NCBI GenBank assembly: GCA_900491605.1
Contig: UESW01005048.1
Location: 223,909 to 287,908, forward strand
Direction: 5' to 3'
Length of the DNA: 64,000 bases
Source of the DNA: Calamus simplicifolius
Lineage: Eukaryota; Streptophyta; Magnoliopsida; Arecales; Arecaceae
Both the position numbers and the translations under genes were made by a program. Below are positions 35,316-46,079 of this stretch, one piece after another. The notes beneath the pieces are model-generated. The model searched no databases, was not told the DNA's origin, and saw only the letters and a program-made list of their open reading frames with translations. The first letter of the stretch is position 1. Every line of letters starts with the position of its first letter.

Positions 35316-37449
35316 TGATAGGGCTAGTCAACAGGCCCATGGACAATAAAAACAAAAATTTCAAAATTTTTTAGGCGGCCTTCCTAAGCGGCTTAGTTCC
35401 TAGACGGTCTCGCTGGCCTATCGGATCCTCTTTTAAGGGCGCAGTGGGTATTTAATTTCGTCCTGCTACAGCAAGCATCCGTCATAATAAAAAGAGAGAA
35501 CAATAGGAAAAAAGAGCTATGTGATGTGGGTGGGTTCTCCGAAGGAGCGCCTTTTGTCATTAATGTCCCATAGGCAAATCAATGGGCGGCATTTAATGAT
35601 ACAGAGACTGAAAATAATTCCTAGGCGGCCCTTCATTCTAAGCGGCCCCTCCTCACATTAATTCTTAGGCGGCCCTTCATGCTAAGCGGCCCCTCCTCAC
35701 AATAATTCCTAGGCGACCCTTCATGCTTAAGCGGCCCCTCTTCACATTAATTCCTAGGCGGCCCTTCATGCTTAAGCGGCCCCTCCTCACAATAACTCTT
35801 AAGCGGCCCTTCATTCTAAGCGGCCCCTCCTCACATTAATTCTTAGGCGGCCCTTCATGCTAGGCGGCCCCTCCTCATAATAATTCTTAGGCAGCCCTTC
35901 ATGCTTAAGCGGCCCCTCCTCACATTAATTCCTAGGCGGCCCTTCATTCTAAGCGGCCCCTCTTCACAACAACTCCTAAGCGGCCCTTCATGCTAAGCGG
36001 CCTCTCCTCACAATAATTCCTATGCAGCCTCTCTCTCTCTCTCTCGACGGCCTCCTCAACGGCATTTATGTGCCGAGACATTTATAGGTACCCTCGCTCC
36101 AAGGCATTTATTGGAGAGTATTCAATTGAATAAGAGCATTCAATGTAAGTCACGAAACACGAGGAGAGAGAGAGACAGTGGAGGAAGAGCGGCCTTTTCC
36201 TCAACGACCTTCCTCTATGGCCATTCTAGGCGACAGTCCTAGGCGGCCTTTCCCTCAATGGCCACCCTAGGCGGCCTTTCTAGGCGACCATCCTTGGCGG
36301 CCTTTCTAGGCAGTTTCAGTTTCAGACTTCCAATGCCACCACGACGATGGCTCCCTATCGCATTTATGTGCCAGGGCATTTATGGTCTTATAAAGGCTAC
36401 ATGCATTTATAGCTGCCACATTGACTCCCTTTTTGGCCCCATGCATGCACGTAAGGGTGCTTCGATAATAACTTCGGGACGTTTTCATCTTAGGCGGTCC
36501 CGAAAGCTTCTCCCAGCTAGGCGGCTCCCGAGCAATCCTAGGCGGCCACCGACACCCCCATGACGGCGGCCAGGAGCGGCCTAGATGGCCACCGACACTC
36601 CCATGACGGCGGCTAGGAGCGGCTTAGACGGCCCCCAACACTCCCATGACGGCGGCCCCGAGCGTTCCCAGGCGGCCGCACCGGTCCCAAGTGGCCCCTA
36701 TTTCCTACCACGAGCATCCTAGCCGGCCTCATGCGTGCACAAGTCCGAACAATCCCAGGAGGCCACAGTGATCCCAAGAGGCCCTTGGCGGCTCCCGAGC
36801 AGTCCTAGGCGGCCTCGGCCTCAGTCGATAACGGCCTCGCCGGACCTAAGTCCCCAGCGGCCCTTCCTTGGTGGCTTCCAGCTCGGACATGCGTGGGCCC
36901 TATAGTGACTGTTCATCACGTCATCTTCTGGATTAATAAATTATGACCACTTACTTTAATGAGATAATTAAGTGGTCATCTGTCTCTGACGAGATGGCGC
37001 CTAAAGCTCTGACATTCAACTAAGAGATGTCAGCCCTGACATTTCACTCACCAAAAGTACTCAGTCATCATGACACTTCAGCCACTCAGACTAAATGAGC
37101 CCCAAAAGTCATGATCCATCATGAGGCCCCACGTGACTTATTCCCACTAGATGATAAAGATTCAAACTTCTCAAGCAAGCTACACAGAGTACAATGGTGA
37201 ATAAAAAAGGTAAGAGGTAACTCCAAAAACTCAACACGCTCATTCTGAGCCTCTCACTCTTTCTCTTTCGAGCTTTCTCAAGCTTACGGCTGTTGCCCAG
37301 AGCACTAACTTGAGCGTCGGAGGGTCTCCGCCGGAATACTCAGCCGTGAGACTTCTTGCAGGCTTTGAAGACAAAGGAAGGGCTCCAATATTCTATGGAG
37401 GAACGGCCGACGCTCAAGGACGCCGACTCAAAGTGATCGGGCATCAACA
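35316..37449 (+). repeat. G2 5' LTR
   Basis: 2134 bp, TG...CA. It contains a 44-bp array (35618-36030), further ggcggcc-rich segments to 36860, and the U5 box actaacttgagcgtcggag near 37303 followed by cttcttgcagg, just before the primer site. Confidence 0.88.
35618..36030. repeat. 44-bp minisatellite in the G2 5' LTR
   Basis: About nine units of cctaggcggcccttcatgc plus taagcggcccctcctcacaa and a short AT spacer, with units of 43-46 bp. The 3' LTR copy is at 41578-42015. Confidence 0.88.
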
Positions 37450-37452
37450 GAT

Positions 37453-37472
37453 TGGCACGCCAAGTAGGGGGG
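37453..37472 (+). other. G2 primer-binding site
   Basis: The LTR end CA is followed by GAT and then TGGCACGCCAAGTAGGGG. This is the same arrangement as G1 and G3, with a G-to-A change in the core. Confidence 0.75.
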
Positions 37473-37538
37473 CACGCACTGCAGGAAAGAAAGCTTTGTC
37501 TTCCTGAGCTATAAGCCTTTGTCCCCTTTAAGATAGCC

Positions 37539-38020
37539 ATGGTGGCGATGCGCATACTGAAGGTCCTCACCAATCATGCTGGGGGGCATTCACATCACAC
37601 TGAGCAGCAGAGGACCACTCTCTCTGCTCCTCCTTCACCACCAGCCTCAGCTGCTCTAATTAACCAACTGGCCATCCTCAGTCAACAAGTTCAAGCCTTG
37701 AATGTAGCAGTTCATAAGCCGCAGAAGCAACGCTCGGTGGCCATTCAGCAGCAGACCAAGCTTCTCACATCGCTCGTGATAGCTGCACCAGTTAGTCAGA
37801 GATTCACCTACGGGAAATCTCCTCATAGAGAAGCTTATCGCCATCAAGCTTCACCTAAGCACCGCCACTATGAAGCTTTCAAGAGACTGCGGTCTCCTTT
37901 CTTCTTCTCATCTTCTGAGTCATCTTGAGAGGACCTTAATCATGGGATGAGGAGGCATCTGGATGAACAACACTGGCGGCTGGAAGAGCTTAGTCAAAGG
38001 CTCAACAATCAGTCGGAGGT
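37539..38020 (+). pseudogene. gag: G2 gag N-terminal remnant
   Basis: ATG at 37539, 129 codons to a TGA at 37926, then in the same frame to about 38020. The coiled-coil motif LINQLAILSQQVQALNVAV and the FFFSSSESS and WRLEELSQRL segments match the G3 gag N-terminus (LDALTQQVQDLMAVV, PYSSSESSKED, RLEELSRRI). The capsid domain itself is missing: similarity to G3 stops after SQRLNNQS and unrelated sequence follows. Confidence 0.75.
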
Positions 38021-38460
38021 AGATTGCAACATGGTCAAAAGAATAATTTTCAAAAAGGGGCGAACATGGTCATTCCAAGCATTTGTAGGCATTTTAATTT
38101 ATGGTGGTAATAGGCCAAGAGGTGTTGATGCAATTAATGCAAAAGATGAAGATAAAAGGTCTTTGCAACTTCTCCACCATTTCAAAAACCGAGAATCTGA
38201 AACCAAAAGTCGCTAAATTCTAATGCTGCGACTGCGGCAAAAGAAACTAATAGGGAGAGTGTCAAGAAGAAAAGAAAAAAAAATGGCATCCAAGAGTGGG
38301 GAAACAAAGCAGCTGCAAGTGATAGAGCCTTAGCATCCGAAAAAAAAAAAAAAATCATACATTAAATGATGCTGGTGGACCATCTGACGAGGGAAGAGTT
38401 AGCATCCTCAGCAATGGACAAGTGATGACGCCCAAGCGAGGATAGACCACTAGCGGGCTG
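38021..38460 (+). other. Unidentified coding-like insert in G2
   Basis: Continues the gag frame as EVDCNMVKRIIFKKGRTW...FKNRESETKSR to TAA at 38214. A neighbouring frame then reads a Lys-rich stretch (AKETNRESVKKKRKKNG, GNKAAASDRALASE), a 15-A run, and GGPSDEGRVSILSNGQVMTP. The composition is unlike the GC-rich repeats around it and looks like transduced host coding sequence with frameshifts. I do not recognise the protein. Confidence 0.4.
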
Positions 38461-38650
38461 AAGTACCCAGGTCAGCAGCAGGGGACCAATTTCTCCAAAA
38501 GAAAAGCTCCCAAGCCCTCAATCGACACCAAACATGATGCAAAGGCAAAAAGCCTCGAAAGCTAAGTATACCACACTCTGAGAGCAAAGTTTCTTTTTAT
38601 ATAATCCAATAGATTTCTATTTGACTTCCTAACCCCTCAGCGGCCCAAGG
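38461..38650. other. G2 interior, unique sequence
   Basis: No recognisable gene; a transition to the repeat-rich part. Confidence 0.4.
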
Positions 38651-39085
38651 GACACAGACACCCCGGACCGGCACAAGAAACCTCCGAAGGTTCAAGCCCT
38701 GTGTCCTATGTGGCCCTGAGCTGAACCCCTGTGGCAATGTTGTACAAGAAAAAAGAAGTTTTTATTCAATTTCTCAAAAACCACTCGGGCCGGCCAAGCG
38801 ACCGTCGAGGTAGTTTTCCGGTAGCCCCGCGATCATAAGGACACCCCCGGACCGGTGCAAGAAACCTCCGAGGTGGTTCAAGTCCTATGGTCTTGGCGGC
38901 TCCGAGTCAAACTCTCGGACCGGCCGAGCGACCCCCGAGATATTTTCAAAATGACTTTAGTGGTCCCGAGATCATAGACACCCCGGATCGGTGCGAGAAA
39001 CCTCTGGTGGTTCAAGCCCTGTGGTCTCGGCGGCCCCAAGTCAACGTTCGGGCCGATCGCGAAACCCCCGAGGCAATTTTATTTT
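38651..39085. repeat. Large degenerate tandem repeat in G2 (three copies)
   Basis: Three imperfect copies, starting near 38655, 38830 and 38968, of gacaccccggaccggtgc, aagaaacctccgaggtggtt, then gcggccccgagtcaa and ccgagcgacccccgagg blocks. Confidence 0.7.
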
Positions 39086-39098
39086 CGCCCCATCAATA

Positions 39099-39375
39099 AA
39101 GGCTCCTGAGCATGGTCCCATCACAGCGACTCTCGGGTCACCCTTCGGGGTTCAAAAGGAACCTGAGCCTGGTCCAAGCACCCTCAGGTCACCCTCTGGG
39201 GTTAAAGGCTCCCGAGCATGGTCTCATCACAGCGACTCTCGGGTCACCCTTCGGGGTTCAAAAGGATCCTGAGCCAGATCAAAGTGCCCTCAGGTCACCC
39301 TTCGGGGTTAAAGGCTCCCGAGCATGGTCCCATCACAGCGACTCTCGGGTCACCCTTCGGGGTTCAAAAGGCTCT
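39099..39375. repeat. 106-bp tandem repeat in G2
   Basis: About 2.6 copies starting at about 39099, 39205 and 39311. Each contains ggctcccgagcatggtc, catcacagcgactctcgggt and cacccttcggggttcaaaag. Confidence 0.85.
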
Positions 39376-39452
39376 CAACGGTTTTATTGCAGCCTCGTTG
39401 GCCCTATCTCTCTTCCTCAGTGACATCAGTGTAGCTCCATCAGCTCTATGTC

Positions 39453-41216
39453 AGGCCCCTAGCCGGCCCTAGGGCTGGTCCTGGGCGGCCACAGTTATGT
39501 TAGGCCCCTAGCCGGCCCTCGGGCTGGTCCTAGGCGGCCACAAGTATGTTAGACCCCTAGCCGGCCCTCGAGCTGGTCCTAGGCGGCCACAGTCATGTCA
39601 GGCCCCTAGCCAGCCCTCGAGCTGATCCTAGGCGGCCACAAGTATGTCAGGCCCCCAGCCGGCCCTCGGGCTGGTCCTGGACAGCCACGGTCATGTCAGG
39701 CCCCTAGCCGGCCCTCGAGCTGGTCCTAGGTGGCCACAAGTATGTCAGGCCCCCAGCTGGCCCTCGGGCTGGTCCTGGGCGGCCACGGTTATGTTAGGCC
39801 CCTAGCTGGCCCTCGGGCTGGTCCTGGGCGGCCACAGTTATGTTAGGCCCCTAGCCGGCCCTCGGGCTGGTCCTAGGCAGCCACAAGTAAGTTAGGCCCC
39901 TAGCCGGCCCTCGAGCTGGTCCTAGGCGGCCACAGTCATGTCAGGCCCCTAGCCGGCCCTCGAGCTGGTCCTAGGCAGCCACAAGTATGTCAGGCCCCCA
40001 GCCGGCCCTCGGGCTGGTCCTGGGCGGCCACGGTTATGTTAGGCCCCTAGCCGGCCCTCGGGCTGGTCCTGGGCTGCCACAGTTATGTTAGGCCCCTAGC
40101 CGGCCCTCGGGCTAGTCCTAGGCGGCCACAAGTATGTTAGGCCCCTAGCCGGACCTCGAGCTGATCCTAGACGGCCACAGTCATGTCAGGCCCCTAGCCG
40201 GCCCTCGAGCTAGTCCTAGGCGGCCACAAGTATGTCAGTCCCCCAGCCGGCCCTCGGGCTGGTCCTGGGCGGCCACGGTTATGTTAGGCCCCTAGCCGGC
40301 CCTCGGGCTGGTCCTGGGCGGCCATAGTTATGTCAAGCCCCTAGCCGGCCCTCGGGCTGGTCCTAGGCGGCCACAAGTATGTTAGGCACCTAGCCGGCCC
40401 TCGAGCTGATCCTGAGCGGCCACGGCTATATCAGGCCCCTAGCTGGCCCTCGGGCTGGTCCTAGGCGGCCACAAGTATGTTAGGCACCTAGCCGGCCCTC
40501 GAGCTGATCCTGAGCAGCCACGGCTATATCAGGCCCCTAGCTGGCCCTCGGGCTGGTCCTAAGCGGCCACAAGTATGTTAGGCCCCTAGCCGGCCCTTGG
40601 GCTGGTCCTAGGCGGCCACAAGTATGTTAGGCCCCTAGCCGGCCCTCGAGCTGGTCCTAGGCGGCCACAGTCATGTCAGGCCCCTAGCCGGCCCTCGAGT
40701 TGGTCTTAGGCGGCCACAAGTATGTCAGGCCCCCAGCTGGCCCTCAGGCTGGTCCTGGGCGGCCACGGTTATGTTAGGCCCCTAGCCGGCCCTCGGGCTG
40801 GTCCTGGGCGGCCACAGTTATGTCAGGCCCCTAGCCAGCCCTCGGGTTGGTCCTAGGCGGCCACAAGTATGTTAGGCACCTAGCCGGCCCTTGGGCTGGT
40901 CCTAGGCGGCCACGGTTATGTTAGGCCCCTAGCCGACCCTCGGGTTGGTCCTGGGCGGCCACAGTTATGTCAGGCCCCTAGCCGGTCCTCGGGCTGGTCC
41001 TAGGCGGCCACAAGTATGTTAGGCCCCTAGCTGGCCTTCGGGCTGGTCCTAGGTGGCCACAGCTATGTTAGGCCCCTACCCGGCCCTCGGGCTGGTCCTG
41101 GGTGGCCACAGTTATGTTAGGCCCCTAGCCGGCCCTCGAGCTGGTCCTAGGCGGCCACAAGTATGTTAGGCCCCTAGCTGGCCCTCGAGCTGGTCCTAGG
41201 CAGCCACAGTCATGTC
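39453..41216. repeat. 49-bp tandem array in G2, 36 copies
   Basis: I counted 36 head-to-tail units of exactly 49 bp beginning aggcccctagccggccctc and ending ggcggccacaagtatgtt or a variant. Five variants recur in order (ends cagttatgtt, caagtatgtt, cagtcatgtc, caagtatgtc, and a cccccag-start unit ending cggttatgtt), giving a 245-bp higher-order repeat clearest in units 8-12 and 13-17. There are no spacers between units. Confidence 0.95.
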
Positions 41217-41259
41217 AGAAATTTTTTACACCCCTTCAGCTTGGTTAGTGCAGGACCTA

Positions 41260-41285
41260 CAAGCTCAAGGAGTGTAGGGGGCATC
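41260..41285 (+). other. G2 polypurine tract
   Basis: Reads ctcaaggagtgtagggggca just before the 3' LTR, nearly identical to the G1 tract (7391-7416, minus). Confidence 0.82.
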
Positions 41286-43428
41286 TGATAGGGCCAGTCA
41301 GCAGGCCCATGGACAATAAAAACAAAAATTTTCAAAATTTTTTAGGCGGCCATCTTCGGCGGCCTTCCTAGACGGCCTCGCTGGCCTATCGGGTCCTCTC
41401 TTTAAGGGCACAGTGGGCATTTAATTTCATCCTGCGCAAGCATCCGTCATAATGAAGAGAGAGAACAATAGGGAAAAAGAGCTATGTGATGTGGGTGGGT
41501 TCTCCCAAGGAGCCTTTTGTCATTAATGTCCCATGGGCAAATCAATGGGCGGCATTTAATGATACGAAGACTGAAAATAATTCCTAGGCGGCCCTTCATT
41601 CTAAGCGGCCCCTTCTCACATTAATTCCTAGGTGGCCCTTCATGCTAAGCGGACCCTCCTCACAATAATTCCTAAGCGGCCCTTCATGTTTAAGCGGCCC
41701 CTCCTCACATTAATTCCTAGGTGGCCCTTCATGCTTAAGCGGCCCCTCCTCACAATAACTCCTAGGCGGCCCTTCATGCTAAGCGGCCCCTCCTCACATT
41801 AATTCCTAGGCGGCCCCTCCTCACATTAATTCCTAGGCGGCCCTTCATGCTAAGCGGCCCCTTCTCACAATAATTCTTAGGCGGTCCTTCATGCTTAAGC
41901 GGCCCCTCCTCACATTAATTCCTAGGCGGCCCTTCATTCTAAGCGACCCCTCTTCACAACAACTGGCGGCCCTTCATGCTAAGCGGCCCCTCCTCACAAT
42001 AATTCTTAGGCAGCCTGCCTCTTCAACGGCATTTATGTGCCGAGACATTTATAGGTCTTATAAAGACCCTCGCTCCAAGGCATTTATTGGAGAGCATTCA
42101 ATTGAATAAGAGCATTCAATGTCAAGTCACGAACCACGAGGAGAGAGAGACAGTGGAGGAAGTCCTTAGCGGCCTTTTCCTCAACGACCTTCCTCGATGG
42201 CCATTCTAGGCGATAGTCCTAGGCGGCCTTTCCCTCAACGGCCACCCTAGGCGGCCTTTCTAGGCGACCATCCTTGGCGGCCTTTACAGGCAGTTTCGGT
42301 TTTAGACTCCTAATGCCACCGCGACGATGACTCCCTATCGCATTTATGTGCCAGGGCATTTATGGTCTTATAAAGGCTACATGCATTTATAGCTGCCACG
42401 TTGACTCCCTTTTTGGCCCCATGCATGCACGTAAGGGTGCTTCGATAATAACTTCGGGACGTCTTCATCTTAGGCAGTCCCGAAAGCTTCTCCCAACTAG
42501 GCGGCTCCCGAGCAATCCTAGGCGGCCACCGACACCCCCATGACGGCGGCCAGGAGCGGCCTAGATGGCCATCGACACTCCCATGACGGCGACCAGGAGC
42601 GGCTTAGACGGCCCCCAACACTCCCATGACGGCGGCCCTAAGCGTTCCCAGGCGGCCGCACCGGTCCCAAGCGGCCCCTATTTCCTACCACGAGCATCCT
42701 AGCCGGCCTCATGCGTGCACAAGTCCAAACAATCCCAGGCAGCCACAGTGATCCCAAGAGGCCCTTGGCGGCTCCCGAGCAGTCCTAGGCGGCCCCGGCC
42801 TCAGTCGATAACGGCCTCGCCGGACCTAAGTCCCCAGCGGCCCTTCCTTGGTGGCTTCCAGCTCGGACACGCGTGGGCCCTATAGTGACTGTTCATCACG
42901 TCATCTTCTGGATTAATAAATTATGGCCACTTACTTTAATGAGATAATTAAGTGGTCATCTGTCTCTGACGAGATGGCGCCTAAAGCTCTGACATTCCAC
43001 TAAGAGATGTCAACCCTAACATTTCACCCACCAAAAGTACTCAGTCATCATGACACTTCAGCCACTTAGACTAAATGAGCCCCAAAAGTCATGGTCCATC
43101 ATGAGTCCCCACGTGACTCATTCCCACTAGATGACAAAGATTCAAACTTCTCAAGCAAGCTACACAGAGTACAATGGTGAATAAAGAAGGTAAGAGTAAC
43201 TCCGAAAACTCAACACGCTCATTCTGAGCCTCTCACTCTTTCTCTTTCGAGCTTTCTCAAGCTTACGGCTCTTGCCTAGAGCACTAACTTGAGCGTCGGA
43301 GGGTCTCCGCTGGAATACTTGGCCGTGAGACTTCTTGCAGGCTTTGAAGACAAAGGAAGGGCTCCAATATTCTATGAAGGAACGGCCGACGCTCAAGGAC
43401 GCCGCCTCAAAGTGATCGGGCATCAACA
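41286..43428 (+). repeat. G2 3' LTR
   Basis: 2143 bp, colinear with the 5' LTR, including the 44-bp array at 41578-42015 and the U5 box at about 43281-43313. Confidence 0.88.
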
Positions 43429-43433
43429 TAATG
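43429..43433. repeat. G2 target-site duplication, right copy
   Basis: TAATG directly after the terminal CA of the 3' LTR, against TAACG at 35311-35315. Confidence 0.55.
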
Positions 43434-43445
43434 CTTCATCGGTTG

Positions 43446-43762
43446 CAATCAAGTTGAGAAAGTCAAGGAAGGAAATCAAGTGATTTTTACATAAGGATAC
43501 ACAATCAAATTGAGAAAGTCAAGGAAAAAAATCAAGGGATTTTTACATTTGAATTATTTGGCAGTTACTTTGATAAGGATATACAATTAAGTTGAGAAAG
43601 TCAAGCAAGAAAATCAAGGGATTTTAATTACTCAGTTTAATTTGTTTCCTTTTTTCTTAGTAGTCAGTTTCTTTCTTTTGTGCTCATATAATCTGTATAT
43701 ATACTGCCCATATCAAGAAGAACGGCAAGATACATATTTTCTTCATCCTATTATCTCCTTCA
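43446..43762 (+). repeat. C2 5' LTR with an extra upstream module
   Basis: The part homologous to the 3' LTR runs from about 43489 to 43762. The preceding 43446-43488 is an additional copy of the caatcaagttgagaaagtca module, which already occurs twice within each LTR. The true left edge is therefore uncertain. Confidence 0.7.
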
Positions 43763-43774
43763 TGTTATCAGAGC
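43763..43774 (+). other. C2 primer-binding site (initiator tRNA-Met type)
   Basis: TGTTATCAGAGC directly after the terminal CA; one mismatch from the usual TGGTATCAGAGC. Confidence 0.8.
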
Positions 43775-43862
43775 AGCGCAGCGGAAGCATGATGGGCCTA
43801 TAATCCATAGGTCCCAAATTTGCTCTTTGATCTCCAGCAAGCCTCTCATCCCTCTAATTCCA

Positions 43863-44660
43863 ATGGCTAATGAGAATATCCAAGTCATCATCCCCAATGC
43901 CCAAGAATCTACAAAACCGCTAATCATGATTACGGAAGACCCAAGTGGAAGCCATTCTCATAGGCTACAATTTACAAAAATTCATTGATGGGTCCCACCC
44001 TGCTCCTCCACCCACCATCACCACCAACAATGTTATTTCTATTAACCCTGCATACTAGACATGGCTACGTCAAGACAAACTATTATTTGGAGCACTAGTC
44101 GACACTCCTTCAACCTCTCTAGTTCCTCTCATCAACCTCCTATGAAGTCTGGCAAGTCCTTGCCAACACCTATGCTCGCCCATCTCATGGCCATATCAAG
44201 CAACTCAAAGATCATCTTAAAAATATTACCAAATGTTCTCAATCCATTACAGACTACATGCAGTCCATTAAAATGCGGGCCAACGAACTTGCGGCTCTCG
44301 GTAAGCCTCTTGACCATGAAGATCTAATCAAAAAAGTACTTGAAGGCCTTGATGACAATTATCAGTAAATCGATTCTATGGCCGTGAACCATCTCCTCAT
44401 CCAAAGAACTAGACAAGTCCCTCATCTACAATACTCGCTCTACCATGGTCCGCTCCAATCGGACAGTTCACATCCATACCCACTCAAGATATCACAAGAA
44501 GTTCTCTCAGCAATACTCGAGACAATCGTTCTCCTGCTCGTCCATTCCTTGGTCGTTGCCAATGGTGCAGTACTCAAGGTCATGTAGTCTCACAATATTT
44601 TCTGCATGCGCAACCACCTCCTCGTCCTAGCATCTCATCACAATATCGACCACCGTGAGG
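43863..44660 (+). pseudogene. gag: C2 gag pseudogene
   Basis: ATG at 43863 (MANENIQVIIPNAQESTKPL) opens a Copia-type gag. A frameshift and a stop follow near 43988. The capsid-like part (44050-44370) is split over frames, and the C-terminal region to 44660 has lost a readable zinc knuckle. Confidence 0.65.
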
Positions 44661-44689
44661 CAAGCTCAAGCTTGCAACCACCATTCCCT

Positions 44690-45780
44690 CCAACACTACA
44701 TGGCTACTTGACAGTGGTGCCTCACATCATGTCACAACTGGCCTCAGCAATCTTGACCTTCACAGTCCTTATGATGGCATAGATAAAATTATGATCGGCG
44801 ATGGCTCTGGACTCCCCATATCCCACACTGGTTCCACTTCTCTTACCACTCCCTCTCACTCCTTTACCCTATCTAATGTTTTATGTGTTTCTATCATGAA
44901 ACGTAATCTTATTTCTATTTCTCAATTTTGCAAGTCCAACAATACTTCCATTGAGTTCTTACCCTCTTCTTTCCATGTGAAGGATCTTCGCACGGGGAAA
45001 TCCTTTTGTAGGGTCGGACTAAGGATGGTGTGTATGAATGGCCGCTCTCCACCACTCAGTCACCTTTAATCGCCTTTTCCAGTGTCAAGACCACTTTGTT
45101 CGAGTGGCATCATAGGCTAGGTCACCCTTCTTTGTCAATCTTCAAAAATATTATATCTTCGTTTAATTTAGATGTCTCTCATCCTTTCAATTTCAATTTT
45201 AATTGTAATTCATGTCAATGCAATAAAGTCATAAATTACCATTCTCTCCTTCTACTGATCTCTCCACTTCTTCACCACTTGAAGTTATATTTACTGATAT
45301 ATGGACATCACCAGTCTACTCTGTTGATATCTTCAAATACTATAATCTCTTTGTTGACCATTTTACCAAATATATCTGGCTTTATCCCCTTAAATGCAAA
45401 TCCGACATGCATGATGTCTTTGTGCGCTTCATGGCTCTCGTCGAAAAATTCTTTAATCGTTCAATCATAATTCTCTATTCTGACAATGGGAGGGAATATT
45501 AAGCTCTCTCTTCATTCTTAACTATCAATGGGGTCTCTCATCTTACTTCTCCACCTCACACTCCTGAACATAATGGGTACTCTGAACGTCGTCATCGTCA
45601 CATTGTCGAAACGGATCTTTCTCTCCTTACCCATGCATCTATGCCTCTATCATATTGGCCTTTTGCCTTTTCTACTACTGTCTACCTCATCAATCGCCTT
45701 CCTACACTAACTTTAAACAACCTTTCACCATATCTTAAACTCTTTGGCACATCTCCCAACTACTCCAAACTTTGAAGTTT
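44690..45780 (+). pseudogene. pol: C2 pol 5' part: protease and integrase pseudogene
   Basis: Protease active site WLLDSGASHHVTTGL at about 44700, then a readable protease frame to 45030. The GAG-pre-integrase motif LFEWHHRLGHPSLSIFKNI is at about 45100. The integrase core at 45270-45700 is fragmented by frameshifts; SPPHTPEHNGYSERRHRH can be read around 45550-45600. Confidence 0.78.
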
Positions 45781-46079
45781 TGGATGTCTCTGCTATCTTT
45801 GGCTTCACCCATACACTTTTCACAAACTTGAGTCTCTCTCATCCTTGCATCTTTGTCCGGTATTCCCCTACTCAAAGTGCTATCTCTGTCTTGACACATC
45901 CACTGCTTGTCTATACACTTCTCGACATATCCGCTTTGTTGAGTCCATTTTTCCTTTTGCCACTTCTCAAACTTCTCTTCCTTGTGCCACTCCATCCTTG
46001 TTTCTGAGTGGTGCTCTAGGACTTTACCAGTCATGGCTACACCATCCTTAAATGCCAGCTGCTCCCCCACAGAATCTAC

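Larger units (their letters stand above)
35316..43428 (+). mobile_element. G2: non-autonomous Ty3/Gypsy (Tat-lineage) element dominated by tandem repeats
   Basis: LTRs at 35316-37449 and 41286-43428 (TGATAGGGC...GGGCATCAACA), primer site at 37453 and polypurine tract before 41286. The interior holds only a gag N-terminus (37539-38020), a short unexplained coding-like stretch, and about 2.6 kb of GC-rich tandem repeats. No protease, RT or integrase is present. The LTRs are only a few percent diverged, so it is the youngest element visible here. The U5 box, primer junction and polypurine tract match G1. Confidence 0.88.

Noticed and set aside
39453..41216. Repeat array that superficially looks like a CRISPR
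   Set aside because: Units are directly adjacent with no unique spacers, they lie inside an LTR element, and the DNA is eukaryotic.
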